Below are positions 18,711 to 26,916 of a stretch of DNA of 64,000 nucleotides, one piece after another; position 1 is the first letter of the stretch, and each line of letters starts with the position of its first letter. A model generated the notes under the pieces. It did no database searches, had not been told where the DNA came from, and worked only from the letters and a program-made list of their open reading frames with translations. The translations under genes and the position numbers were made by a program. Origin of the DNA: Bacillus paralicheniformis. Its GTDB lineage: Bacteria; Bacillota; Bacilli; Bacillales; Bacillaceae. The stretch spans positions 46,275 through 110,274 of the forward strand of contig NZ_LBMN02000038.1 in assembly GCF_001042485.2 (NCBI RefSeq), in the 5' to 3' direction.

Positions 18711-19610
18711 TCAACGCCTCTTTCTGATCGTATTACCCGCGTTTGGAATGCCGCAAGCGCTCACATAGCCGACAACGGACAAGATGATAAGCGCGGCATT
18801 AAGCACGACCGGGTTAAAAGGTTGGGCAAAAGATGCGAGATCAGCCATTCCTGCAGATACCGAAAGCAGCACAAGCAGGGCGATATGCAAAAGAAACCAC
18901 TTCCTTTTCCGACCTGGATAAAGCCATAACACGCCGACCATCACCTCGGCCATGCCGATCAGTTTCAGGAGCATTTCGGGATGAAAACGGCCGCCCGTGA
19001 AAGTCGAAAGCATGCTGATTTCCTCAGGATGAACCATCATGAGCTTTGGCACAAGCCCCTGGTAAATCCAGACGAAAGAAAACAGCAGACAAACGAGCCA
19101 ATAGATCAATGTTTTTTGAAAAAGCAGCCTTGGATGGTGTCCTTTTTCAAGCCAGATCTTCAGCGCAGCAAAGCTCCAGGCCGTCGCCCAGCCGATGAGC
19201 GGCCTGAATGCCTTATCTGCAAGCCGGCCCAGCCTCCCGTAACGGGTGTCATAATCGTATTGTGTCATAAACGTGATCCCGGTTTCGCTTTCGCTGTATT
19301 TCCAATATCCTCGGCCTTCGCGAATGACAGAAAGCGGGTGGTTTGTAGCGAACTTGAGTGACGAGACTCTGTCTCCCGTGTCTTGATATACGTTTCCGAC
19401 AGACACTCCTGTACCGGAAATTTTTAAACCGAAGCCGATTCTCGTTTCGTATAAAAACCTTTGCGGTTCACCCGGTCTGCGCTTTAAATAGGTAATGTCC
19501 GTAAATCGCAAGTCCCATTGCCGATGGAGGGCAGGATCTTGAGTATAGCGCCATAGCCGCTCCATATCTGTCTGGATAGATATTTCTACGTAAATCGGAG
19601 TTTTTTTCAT
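18711..19610 (-). CDS. yndG: YndG, SRPBCC plus DoxX-like membrane protein
   Basis: 299 aa. The N-terminal ~150 residues look like an SRPBCC/polyketide-cyclase type ligand fold (KKTPIYVEISIQTDMERLWRY), and the C-terminal part has four DoxX-like helices. Start ATG 19610 follows AAAGGG by 8 nt; the longer frame to 19667 would cross the operator and promoter. First gene of yndGHJ, with a sigma-A promoter and an 18-bp palindrome upstream. The family is uncharacterised. Confidence 0.83.
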   Translation of the reverse strand: MKKTPIYVEISIQTDMERLWRYTQDPALHRQWDLRFTDITYLKRRPGEPQRFLYETRIGFGLKISGTGVSVGNVYQDTGDRVSSLKFATNHPLSVIREGRGYWKYSESETGITFMTQYDYDTRYGRLGRLADKAFRPLIGWATAWSFAALKIWLEKGHHPRLLFQKTLIYWLVCLLFSFVWIYQGLVPKLMMVHPEEISMLSTFTGGRFHPEMLLKLIGMAEVMVGVLWLYPGRKRKWFLLHIALLVLLSVSAGMADLASFAQPFNPVVLNAALIILSVVGYVSACGIPNAGNTIRKRR

Positions 19611-19623
19611 TGCGCACGCCCTT

Positions 19624-19641
19624 TTGTGAATATATTCACAA
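19624..19641. promoter_or_regulatory. 18-bp perfect palindrome upstream of yndG
   Basis: TTGTGAATATATTCACAA, perfect, covering the predicted transcription start and ending 14 nt before the start codon. A second TTCACA half-site forms the -35. Probable repressor operator; the regulator is not known. Confidence 0.75.
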
Positions 19642-19645
19642 TAAC

Positions 19646-19674
19646 AGCATAACATGGAACACATCATGTGTGAA
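19646..19674 (-). promoter_or_regulatory. Sigma-A promoter of yndGHJ
   Basis: Minus strand TTCACA (19674-19669), 17 nt, TATGCT (19651-19646). The -35 sits in an inverted repeat ACACAT-C-ATGTGT. Confidence 0.65.
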
Positions 19675-19710
19675 CCAATTTTTGCATATCCAGTCTCTCT
19701 TTGCCGACAT

Positions 19711-19738
19711 AAAAAAATCCTCGGCTGTTAGGCCAAGG
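19711..19738 (-). terminator. Terminator downstream of the TetR/hydrolase operon
   Basis: Minus strand CCTTGGC-CTAACA-GCCGAGG followed by ATTTTTTTA; one wobble pair. It ends the operon transcribed from 21.2 kb. Confidence 0.8.
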
Positions 19739-19853
19739 CAATTAATGGCTGGTTAAGCCTTCTCATACCTATGACTCAAAAAATGGAAGAGCCATACGAC
19801 AATCATACTAAATTTTCGAAAAAATGTAAACAATTAAGGAAAAATTCCCTTGT

Positions 19854-20426
19854 TTATTCGGTCTGATAGATAGCGATGCCTTTTAGGAAGGCACGGATTG
19901 TCAGATCAAAACTTTCTTCCACATCATAAGGAAGACCGAACGCATCTTGTTGCCTGAGTGTTGCAAATCCATGCATGATGCTTCTCAAGCCTCTGACCGC
20001 ATGGATCGCGGAGTCATTGTCTAAATGATAGTCTTTCAGAACGGAAAGCACCAAGGCGAGGATTCTGTCTCCTGCTTCGTCAAGCCGTTCATCTTCATCA
20101 GGCATTGCAATAAAAGTTGCTTCATAAAGCCCCGGCCTGTTTTTGGCAAAAGTGACATAGGCGTGAGCCATTCTGCTGACAGCCTGATCCTCTTCGGCTC
20201 CCTGGACAGCAGAAGCCATGTTTTCATAAAGTATCGTCAAGCCGTAAAGTGCGAGTTCTTTCCGTAAGTCGTTCAATCCTTTTATATGATTGTACAGAGA
20301 CGGAGATTTGACATTCAGCCTTTTGGAAAGAGAAGCAAGCGTCACTTCATGAATGCCTTCCTCATCAGCCAGAAATGCCGCAGCTTCCAATACTGCTTCT
20401 TTATTCAAACCGATTCGTGGAGACAC
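19854..20426 (-). CDS. TetR-family regulator with TetR_C_33-type C-terminus
   Basis: 190 aa. N-terminal HTH (about 10-55; ASLSKRLNVKSPSLYNHIKG) and a C-terminal domain with GLYEATF and RGLRSIMHGFATL, typical of the WHG/TetR_C_33 group. It is the second gene of an operon with a metallo-beta-lactamase-fold hydrolase (7-nt gap). Two near-identical palindromes cover the operon promoter and are the likely binding sites, so the operon would be self-repressed and induced by a substrate of the hydrolase (inference). Confidence 0.87.
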   Translation of the reverse strand: MSPRIGLNKEAVLEAAAFLADEEGIHEVTLASLSKRLNVKSPSLYNHIKGLNDLRKELALYGLTILYENMASAVQGAEEDQAVSRMAHAYVTFAKNRPGLYEATFIAMPDEDERLDEAGDRILALVLSVLKDYHLDNDSAIHAVRGLRSIMHGFATLRQQDAFGLPYDVEESFDLTIRAFLKGIAIYQTE

Positions 20427-20433
20427 GATTTCT

Positions 20434-21147
20434 TCATCCTTTCCTGTTCAATTTGATATGTGCTTCGTTCACCGCTTTTGTCATCGCTTGAACCGGATCA
20501 TGGACAAGATTGCCGTGGCCGGCGGCAAGCGCCTGCGGTTTTAAATCTAACAGCTTTTGCGCGCTTTCTAAAGCGGTTTCTTTGTCCCACGTGGCCAAAG
20601 CCGGAAAAGGAAATGAAAGCTTTAAATGCCCTGATACCGTCATGCCGCTTCGCGTATGGTACGCGTCACCGACTATGAGAAGACCGCTTCTTTCATCCAA
20701 AAACGAAATGCTGCCAGGCGTATGCCCGGGTGATGAAACAGTCAGCAATGAACCGATCCTGTCTCCTTCCTTTAAAAGGATATCAGGATTTGTCTTGATG
20801 TTTTTCGGAACGCCTCCTTTGATTGTTCCGCGCTCCCCTTCCAGCATCTTTGTATCACCTTTTAACAGACGCGCATCCCGTTCAGATATGGACACTTTCA
20901 CACCGGGAAGGCTGTAGTACAGCGCGTCAAGCGAACCGACATGGTCGCTGTGGGCATGGGTCAGCAAAATCCGTTTAATCGGCTTACGGAGATGATCCGC
21001 AGCCTTTAAAATCCCTGTTTTGCTGATCGGAATCCCTGTATCAATTAATGTAAGGCCGTCTTCTTCATCTGCTAAATAACAGTTGACAGGAAATAGGCGC
21101 GGAAAAAAAGTCAGCTGGTAGACCGATTCAAATCGGGTAATCCTCAT
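20434..21147 (-). CDS. Metallo-beta-lactamase-fold hydrolase
   Basis: 237-aa MBL-fold enzyme. Zinc ligands: THAHSDHVGSLD (HxHxDH), His in SPGHTPGS, Asp in IVGDAYHT and His in AAGHGNLV. Start ATG 21147 has RBS GAGGTGA; the longer frame to 21168 is less good. Substrate cannot be told; lactonases, quorum-quenching enzymes and glyoxalase II share this fold. Co-transcribed with a TetR regulator and therefore probably a catabolic or detoxifying enzyme. Confidence 0.87.
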   Translation of the reverse strand: MRITRFESVYQLTFFPRLFPVNCYLADEEDGLTLIDTGIPISKTGILKAADHLRKPIKRILLTHAHSDHVGSLDALYYSLPGVKVSISERDARLLKGDTKMLEGERGTIKGGVPKNIKTNPDILLKEGDRIGSLLTVSSPGHTPGSISFLDERSGLLIVGDAYHTRSGMTVSGHLKLSFPFPALATWDKETALESAQKLLDLKPQALAAGHGNLVHDPVQAMTKAVNEAHIKLNRKG

Positions 21148-21173
21148 CGCTTTCACCTCTTCGATCAAAATAA

Positions 21174-21194
21174 AAAACTAATACCGTTAGTTTT
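21174..21194. promoter_or_regulatory. Operator 1 of the hydrolase-TetR operon
   Basis: AAAACTAA-TACCG-TTAGTTTT, perfect 8-nt arms, downstream of the -10 region. Confidence 0.8.
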
Positions 21195-21200
21195 CATTTT

Positions 21201-21221
21201 AAAACTAATGGCATTAGTTTT
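21201..21221. promoter_or_regulatory. Operator 2 of the hydrolase-TetR operon, inside the promoter
   Basis: AAAACTAAT-GGC-ATTAGTTTT, perfect 9-nt arms. It lies between the minus-strand -35 TTGCAA and -10 TAAAAT (18-nt spacing). Centre-to-centre distance to operator 1 is 27 bp. Confidence 0.8.
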
Positions 21222-21228
21222 GCAAGCA

Positions 21229-21702
21229 TTATTTTTTTCGATCGACAGCAACATAGATGGCAACTTGGGCATTTTCGGGATTTTCTGCTTGTTCATCATA
21301 AACTTCAAAATCTCCGGTATAAGTACGAAGATTTTTTTCATCCCATGTCCAAATCTCTTGCCAAGTTTCAAACACGACCTCCGCGATCCTCCCCCGCTTT
21401 GAAACAAAAACGGCATATTCGGATGCAGGGAGCGAAATGAGATTGGCCGTTTTTTCTTGCTGATCAACGAACGTTCCGATTGAAAATGTATATGTCCCGT
21501 GTTCGTCCGTCTCATAATCTGAATAAAGTGCGATCGTGTCTCTCCTAATGTCCTGGCGTTCAGTATGCGGAAATTTTTCGCGATATAAACTCCACATGGA
21601 AGGAATTTTACCTTTTTCAGATACTTCATCCCGGTTGCTTGTCACGGTCGATATCCCGCTGAATAACTTTGCCTTCTGTTTTTCGAAATGAGAAAAGCTC
21701 AT
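21229..21702 (-). CDS. GyrI-like/effector-binding domain protein
   Basis: 157-aa protein of the GyrI-like small-molecule-binding (SOUL/AraC effector-binding) type: IALYSDYETDEHGTYTFSIG, LPASEYAVFVSKRG, TGDFEVYDE. The start is the ATG of an ATGA overlap with the upstream zinc-ribbon gene, so translation is coupled. Such proteins bind hydrophobic ligands or hydrolyse cyclopropanoids; here the partner zinc ribbon suggests a sensor-like pair. No DNA-binding domain of its own. Confidence 0.8.
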   Translation of the reverse strand: MSFSHFEKQKAKLFSGISTVTSNRDEVSEKGKIPSMWSLYREKFPHTERQDIRRDTIALYSDYETDEHGTYTFSIGTFVDQQEKTANLISLPASEYAVFVSKRGRIAEVVFETWQEIWTWDEKNLRTYTGDFEVYDEQAENPENAQVAIYVAVDRKK

Positions 21703-21983
21703 CTTCTCTGCCCGCCTTTCGTTTGCGTATCCGACGCCCACCGTTTTAAATGAGGGAGCGTCCGCTCCATGAGCGATCTCGCTTCGGCCTCGGTTTTTCC
21801 CTCTTCTTTTATATAAGGAACACAGATGTCGATCATCTCTTTCAATGTCGCATCCGGATGTGTATATGCTCCGTTTTCATAGCAGTACATACAGTAGTCG
21901 CGATTCTTCCCCCCGTCTTTTTCTGTGCCGAAAAGTTCGCTTGTCATCGGCATGCCGCAGCTTTGGCAAATATGATGTTCCAT
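21699..21983 (-). CDS. Zinc-ribbon protein (PF12674 type)
   Basis: 94 aa with CQSCGMPM near the N terminus and YCMYCYENG, two CxxC pairs for one zinc. The segment ELFGTEKDGGKNRDYC is characteristic. Strong RBS AAAGGAGG. It overlaps the GyrI-like gene by 4 nt. Members often accompany effector-binding proteins; function unknown. A terminator from the upstream WYL gene lies only 30 nt before its start. Confidence 0.85.
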   Translation of the reverse strand: MEHHICQSCGMPMTSELFGTEKDGGKNRDYCMYCYENGAYTHPDATLKEMIDICVPYIKEEGKTEAEARSLMERTLPHLKRWASDTQTKGGQRR

Positions 21984-22012
21984 GTTTCATTCCTCCTTTT
22001 TCTTCATCATAC

Positions 22013-22044
22013 AAAAAGAAACCTGACAGCATCGTGTCAGGTTT
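22013..22044 (-). terminator. Terminator overlapping the end of the WYL regulator gene
   Basis: Minus strand AAACCTGACA-CGATGC-TGTCAGGTTT followed by CTTTTTG. The WYL stop codon (TGA) lies inside the first arm. Confidence 0.85.
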
Positions 22045-22972
22045 CGTATAAATGTACAATTTGATTAGCCAAATTTTTTATTTTTTGACGGATGCGGGGA
22101 GGTGTGAGAACTTCAATATGTGTTCCAAATTGGAGGAGAAATCCGTACAGCCATTGATCTTCCGGATAAGAAACGGTTGCCACGCATTGTCCGTTTTCAT
22201 AAGTGAGAGCTTCTGAGCCAAACCATTCTCTCGCCAAAGACTCTCCCGACGGTTTAATGAGAAGGGTCAACTCGGTCATATTGTCCGGTTTGTACCATGA
22301 TGTTTCCCAAGGAAGTGAAGACAGATCAACTTCCTTTCTTTCAAACTTTTCTTCAAGCATCTGCACGTCTTTCATACGCAACAGTTTAAAGAAGCGAAAC
22401 GCCTGTCTCTTTAGGCAAAACGCATATAAATACCAGTGCCTTCCCTTTAGGACGAGGGTATGTGGCTCAGCTTTCCTTGTTCCGGTTTGCCCCTCTCTGT
22501 TCACGTATGTAAAGGAGACCGCCCGCGTGCTGTCTGCCGCTTCATCCAACAAACGGATCTTTTCTTTGATGACAGGACTTTCTCCCCAGGAAGAGATGTC
22601 AACAAACCATTTTTCCGTTTTCTTGCGGAATTCCGGCATTTCTTCTTCGGAAACGAGAAACCGGATTTTTTCAAGGGCAGAACCGTGATGAAGGACTTCA
22701 TACGTCGAAGAAACGCTTTCCAAAGCCGTAGTAATGGCAGCCAGTTCGTCTGCAGAAAGCAGTTTATTTTCGAGCCGAAACCGCTCCATGATGCTGATCC
22801 CGCCTCCCGCTCCCTGTAAGGTAACAATCGGAATGCCCGCCTGGTTGATCGCCTCGATATCCCGGTAAATCGTTCTGACAGAGACTTCGAACATGCCGGC
22901 AAGCTCCTTTGCCTGCACTTGGCGTTTATTAATCAATAAAATCACGATGGCCAATAGCCGGTCAATTTTCAC
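22037..22972 (-). CDS. YafY-type WYL-domain transcriptional regulator
   Basis: 311 aa: N-terminal HTH_11 winged helix (about 1-60, AKELAGMFEVSVRTIYRDIEA region), then WYL domain (RHWYLYAFCLKRQAFRFFKLLRM contains the ligand pocket residues) and a WYL C-terminal extension. This group commonly represses neighbouring genes in response to nucleic-acid or metabolite ligands. Its likely targets are the zinc-ribbon/GyrI pair downstream, but a strong terminator separates them. Confidence 0.88.
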   Translation of the reverse strand: MKIDRLLAIVILLINKRQVQAKELAGMFEVSVRTIYRDIEAINQAGIPIVTLQGAGGGISIMERFRLENKLLSADELAAITTALESVSSTYEVLHHGSALEKIRFLVSEEEMPEFRKKTEKWFVDISSWGESPVIKEKIRLLDEAADSTRAVSFTYVNREGQTGTRKAEPHTLVLKGRHWYLYAFCLKRQAFRFFKLLRMKDVQMLEEKFERKEVDLSSLPWETSWYKPDNMTELTLLIKPSGESLAREWFGSEALTYENGQCVATVSYPEDQWLYGFLLQFGTHIEVLTPPRIRQKIKNLANQIVHLYET

Positions 22973-23148
22973 CGCAGATCCCTCACATTCATCTTACGCT
23001 GTCAATTTTCATTTCTAAAGCACACACCATTTTGGAATATCATGACAAAAAAGGGGATCTCATCACCCAATTATTTAGAAAATCACTTTTCCTGTTACGA
23101 TTTATACAGTTTGGACATATACTCCTTAAAAAAGGAGGTTTTAAAAAC

Positions 23149-23661
23149 ATCATATATTATTTTTTACAGTTTTTCGCCATTGTGTCCTTCGTCTATATCA
23201 AGTTCAAACGCTCAGTCGGCTATCAGCCTCTAAAGCCGGCACGCATGCTGTTCCGGATCATCCTCTTTTCGGGAATTTTCGTTTTTCTGCTGACGATGAG
23301 CGCACTTCACCCTTTATCATACTTCTATGATCTGATTGGGATCGCGCTCGGACTCATCTTGACCGCCTATGCGCTGAAGCATGTGTCAATTGAAAATCGG
23401 GACGGCATCCTTTATTTCAGAACGCATTTATGGATTGAATTGATCGTACTTTTGTTATTTTTATACCGGTTTCTTTACCGGATCGCCGAGATCGGCCAGC
23501 TCCAGACTGCGGTTTCAAACGGGGGTTCAGCAGCGTACGGCGCCCTTTTTGCGCAGGACCCGGCCACGATGATCGGTTTTTTTGTACTGGCCGTTTATTA
23601 TGTCGGTTTCTCTTTTTTTGTTTTAAAAAAAGGAAGAAACGAAGAAAAACGCTCAGCGTAA
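23149..23661 (+). CDS. Polytopic membrane protein, CcdC/DUF1453-like
   Basis: The open frame extends from TTG 23032 to 23661. The only strong RBS (AAAGGAGG, 23131-23138) is followed at good spacing by ATC (23149) and ATA (23152), not by a normal start. From 23149 the product is about 170 aa with five hydrophobic segments (first around IVSFVYIKF, then LFRIILFSGIFVFLL, YDLIGIALGLILTAYAL, IELIVLLLFLY and IGFFVLAVYYVGF). The distribution resembles CcdC-like DUF1453 proteins. Start uncertain: upstream TTG, rare AUC/AUA, or GTG 23182. Confidence 0.6.
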   Translation: MIYYFLQFFAIVSFVYIKFKRSVGYQPLKPARMLFRIILFSGIFVFLLTMSALHPLSYFYDLIGIALGLILTAYALKHVSIENRDGILYFRTHLWIELIVLLLFLYRFLYRIAEIGQLQTAVSNGGSAAYGALFAQDPATMIGFFVLAVYYVGFSFFVLKKGRNEEKRSA

Positions 23662-23693
23662 AAGGCAAACTCGGGATGTGGAGTTTGCCTTTT
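23660..23693. terminator. Bidirectional terminator
   Basis: AAAAGGCAAACTC / GAGTTTGCCTTTT, perfect 13-bp arms with 8-nt loop, between convergent genes. Confidence 0.92.
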
Positions 23694-23701
23694 CATAAGC
23701 T

Positions 23702-24034
23702 TTAGTCATGCTGTGTATGATCGATCATCTGCTGAAGTACATCGAGGACATGCTGGTCTTCCGGAGAATAAAAAATGGAAGTCCCTGCCCTTCTTGATTT
23801 AACGAGACGAAGATTTTTTAAAAACCTGAGCTGGTGCGAAACGGTTGACTGCAGCAGACTCAGCTTCTCTGCTATTTCATTGACCGAATGTTCGCCTTGT
23901 GAGAGCAGATGAAGAATTTTGATTCTCGTAGGGTCTGAGAGCGCTTTAAACGTCTGTGAAACGAGAAATAAAGTTTCTTCATCTAACTCGGCCCGCACCT
24001 GTTTTTCTGTTGTTTCCTGATTGTGCTCACTCAT
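23702..24034 (-). CDS. czrA: Zinc/cobalt-sensing ArsR-family repressor CzrA
   Basis: 110-aa ArsR/SmtB winged-helix repressor. The DNA-reading helix region is [16 protein letters not shown]. The alpha-5 metal site is complete: Asp93, His95, His106 and His109, with exactly the D-x-H-x10-H-x2-H spacing of staphylococcal CzrA. In Bacillus CzrA represses the CadA and CzcD efflux pumps and releases DNA on binding Zn, Co, Ni or Cd. Start ATG 24034 follows AAAAGGTGA; the frame reads three codons further. Its efflux targets are not in this window. Confidence 0.88.
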   Translation of the reverse strand: MSEHNQETTEKQVRAELDEETLFLVSQTFKALSDPTRIKILHLLSQGEHSVNEIAEKLSLLQSTVSHQLRFLKNLRLVKSRRAGTSIFYSPEDQHVLDVLQQMIDHTQHD

Positions 24035-24119
24035 GCTTTTCACCTTTTCCGCGCAACTTTTACCTTCATATCATATACCAAAACATACCGGTTGAAAAGT
24101 TTTATAGCCAGGGAATAGA

Positions 24120-24944
24120 TCAAGTCGAAAACAGCGTTCCCAGAAGCGCTTCTGCATACCTTGCGGCTGACAGCTGTACACGTTCTCCGGCATGGTTTTC
24201 CACAGAGCGGCGAAAAGCGCCGTACAGCCGGTTGAATGGAACATTTTTTAATTGATCAGCTATTTGCTCCACTTTGCCGGCGGGAAGAGGAATCAAATTT
24301 GGATAGCTGTACATAAAACTTACCCATCTGCGATCTTGAACGACTTGGATAATGTCTCCTGAAAGGAGGATTCCCTTGCCTCCGTTTCCGTTTGCCCAAT
24401 GGCAGACCGCTCCCCCTTTAAAATGGCCGCCAAGCCTGTGCAAGGTCAACCCGCTTGACAGCTTGAGGGAATCGCCGGACCAAAACACAATCCGGCTGCT
24501 CGGCCGCTGCACCCATTGTTTGTCATCTTCATGAATGTAGATCGGAGCATCAAACATTTCAGCCCATTCCGTTTGTGCAGCATAATAATGCGGATGTGAT
24601 AAAGCGATCGCTTGGACTCAGCCCATCCGCTCGATATTCTCAATCGTCCGCTGATCCAGGTATGTGATACAATCCCACAGTAAGTTAAAACCAGGCTCCT
24701 GTATCAGGTATGCCGATTGACCGATGCCGAATTCGGGGGTTGTCGTCAAACTGTATAATCGCTCTACTTCCAATGCGATTTCGTTTTGAAACCTTCCGCT
24801 TTGCTTCATTTCTTCCAGCGTTGTCCAAGCTTGCCCTGAATGATTGACATACTGTCTTTCTTCATTGCAAATAATGCATTCCGCCGGCTCTTTCGGAGCA
24901 GCGTCATATTGAACACCGCACGTCGTACAAATATAGTTAGTCAA
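24120..24944 (-). pseudogene. MBL-fold hydrolase with rubredoxin-like head, interrupted by one in-frame TGA
   Basis: A single reading frame from 24944 to 24120 (275 codons) with one in-frame TGA at 24620-24618. Before it: an N-terminal zinc ribbon (ICTTCGVQYD and CIICNEERQY), then the start of the MBL fold. After it: ALSHPHYYAAQTEW (metal motif HxHxxx), LGGHFKGGAVCHW and LLSGDIIQVVQD. Flanking context suggests the codon was GGA (Gly) and became TGA by one substitution. Either a recent nonsense mutation, a sequencing error, or readthrough. An internal ATG at 24557 could give a fragment lacking the first metal motif. Confidence 0.8.
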
Positions 24945-25059
24945 AATTGCTCCTCCCCTTTCAAACTATATTTTACCATCTCCTTCACATGTACATGATT
25001 TTTTCGCTTCTATATATTTCGCTATCCAGGCTGATCTGTCCGCATCATCCTGAAACGCG

Positions 25060-25086
25060 AAAAAAGCGTCCGCTGATCCGGACGCT
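25060..25086 (-). terminator. Terminator at the end of the small coiled-coil gene
   Basis: Minus strand AGCGTCCG-GATCAG-CGGACGCT followed by TTTTTTCG; the stop codon lies in the first arm. Confidence 0.85.
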
Positions 25087-25336
25087 AGCTGCCTTCTTGC
25101 TGATACATATGTTCAAGCTGTGAAAATGAAATATCGCCGGCCGCACAATCTACAGCGGCATCGACTACCTGATCAAAGCGATCGGCCGAAGCGTTTTTCT
25201 CTTTTAACCGTTGTTCATAGCGTTCGAGCTCTTCCTGCTGTCTTCTTAGATCCTCTTCTTTTCCATCATAATCAGATGCATTCATCGTCTCCATATTTCT
25301 TTTGACGGCTTCAACATAGCCTCTCAATATATCCAT
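25085..25336 (-). CDS. Small coiled-coil protein of unknown function
   Basis: 83-aa acidic protein, MDILRGYVEAVKRNMETMN at the start, a heptad-rich central helix (about 30-55, EDLRRQQEELERYEQRLKEK) and a C-terminal part with two Cys-free helices. RBS AAGGAG lies before the ATG at 25336; the longer frame overlaps the divergent permease start and is rejected. No family recognised. Divergent from the permease gene with a 150-bp shared upstream region. Confidence 0.7.
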   Translation of the reverse strand: MDILRGYVEAVKRNMETMNASDYDGKEEDLRRQQEELERYEQRLKEKNASADRFDQVVDAAVDCAAGDISFSQLEHMYQQEGS

Positions 25337-25488
25337 ACCTTCATACTCCTTGCCTTTTTTCAAAGGGTTTGCAACATTTGCTATTTTTATACGAAAAAAA
25401 GAGGTTTTATACAGTTGCTCAAGCGCAAAAAAACAGATAAAATATGTCTTAATTTCTGTATTTTTTACATAAGGGGATTTAGAAGTCA

Positions 25489-26826
25489 TTGAAAAACGAA
25501 ACTGCGCTTAAACGAAGCCTTACACTCGGCCCGCTTGTTGTGATCGGTCTTGCTTATATGGACCCGCTCGTCGTATTTGATTCATACGGAGTGGTCGCAC
25601 AACTGACAAAGGGGCACGTTCCGGCGGCATACATATTCACTGTTGCCGCACTCCTTTTGACCGCTTTGAGCTACGGCAGCATGGTCAAAGCCTATCCAAA
25701 AGCGGGATCGGTTTATACATATGCATATGAAAGCATTCATCCGCACGCAGGATTTTTAGCCGGCTGGACGATCATGCTAGACTATTTATTTTTGCCGATG
25801 GTCAATTTTGCGATCGGCAGCGCTTATTTGACGGCGGCTTTTCCTGAAGTGCCGCATGGCTTTTGGGTCGTTCTGCTCGCTTTATCGATTACCGTTGTCA
25901 ATATTTTAGGCATCAGACTAACCGCAAATATTACAGGGCTGTTCGTCGCTTTTCAAGTGATCGTCGCCCTGACTTTTGCCGGATTTATGATCGCCGGGCT
26001 CGCAGACGGCCTCGGGACGGGCGAGCTGGTTTCAGCCGATCCGTTTTTCCGTTCTGATATCGAGCCTTCCCTGATTGTATCAGGAGCGACGATTTTGTGT
26101 TTTTCGTTTCTTGGCTTTGATGCGATTTCCACCATGTCTGAAGAAACGATCAACCCGAAGAAGAACATTCCGTTAGCCATCTTTTTAACAGTAGCGATCG
26201 GCGGAACGCTGTTTACGGCGATTTCTTACTTGATGCAGCAAATCTATCCGTCCTATGATAGCTTCCAGCATGCCGATTCGGCATCGCTGGAAATAGCCCT
26301 ATATACAGGAGGCGCTTTTTTAAAGTCCTTCTTTTTGGCGGGCACGATGGTCGCTGTCGTTTCATCCTCGCTTTCTTCGCATGCGAGCGCTTCGAGGCTT
26401 TTGTATGCGATGGGGCGGGACAGCTCTCTTCCGAAACGCTTTTTCGGCTATGTGCATCCGACTTTAAAGACGCCGGTGTTTAACATTATGTTCATCGGGC
26501 TGATTTCATTGACGGCCATGATCGGGGAACTCGAGGTCATCTATTCATTCATCAGTTTCGGCGCGCTGATCGGATTCATTTTTGTCCACCTGTCTGTCAT
26601 CGGCCATTACTACATTCGAAAACAGGAAAGAGGCTTTTTAAAAACGCTTCGCTATTTGGTTCTGCCCTTTTTGGGAGCCTCTTTCTGCGGCTGGCTGCTG
26701 CTTAGCATCAGCAAAAATGCGCTCATGATTGGAGCCGGCTGGCTGATTGCCGGTTTTATATACTTTTTGTTCAGAATCCGTACTCTTCCGAACGTCACAT
26801 TCGGCTTTGACCGCGATCCAAGATAG
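25489..26826 (+). CDS. APC-family amino acid/polyamine permease
   Basis: 445 aa with 12 predicted helices. Helix 1 has the APC unwound motif GLAYMDPLVVFDSYG, and helix 6 has SFLGFDAISTMSEE. It resembles the putrescine/amino-acid importer branch (PlaP/PuuP-like) of APC transporters; the substrate is uncertain. The start is TTG at 25489 with AAGGGGA about 12 nt upstream. Monocistronic by spacing. Confidence 0.87.
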   Translation: MKNETALKRSLTLGPLVVIGLAYMDPLVVFDSYGVVAQLTKGHVPAAYIFTVAALLLTALSYGSMVKAYPKAGSVYTYAYESIHPHAGFLAGWTIMLDYLFLPMVNFAIGSAYLTAAFPEVPHGFWVVLLALSITVVNILGIRLTANITGLFVAFQVIVALTFAGFMIAGLADGLGTGELVSADPFFRSDIEPSLIVSGATILCFSFLGFDAISTMSEETINPKKNIPLAIFLTVAIGGTLFTAISYLMQQIYPSYDSFQHADSASLEIALYTGGAFLKSFFLAGTMVAVVSSSLSSHASASRLLYAMGRDSSLPKRFFGYVHPTLKTPVFNIMFIGLISLTAMIGELEVIYSFISFGALIGFIFVHLSVIGHYYIRKQERGFLKTLRYLVLPFLGASFCGWLLLSISKNALMIGAGWLIAGFIYFLFRIRTLPNVTFGFDRDPR

Positions 26827-26916
26827 AAGGATATCGCTTGGTCTTCTTGAAGATATATGTCATAATAAATGAGGCTGTATACTGTTTTGCATCAGGGCGC
26901 TACAGAGGTGAAACCA

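Noticed and set aside
24618..24620. TGA as a selenocysteine codon
   Set aside because: Neighbours are not typical for selenoproteins, the expected residue is glycine, and a single substitution explains it.
25337..25489. N-terminal extension of the small coiled-coil protein
   Set aside because: It would overlap the divergent permease start; a better RBS precedes the internal ATG at 25336.
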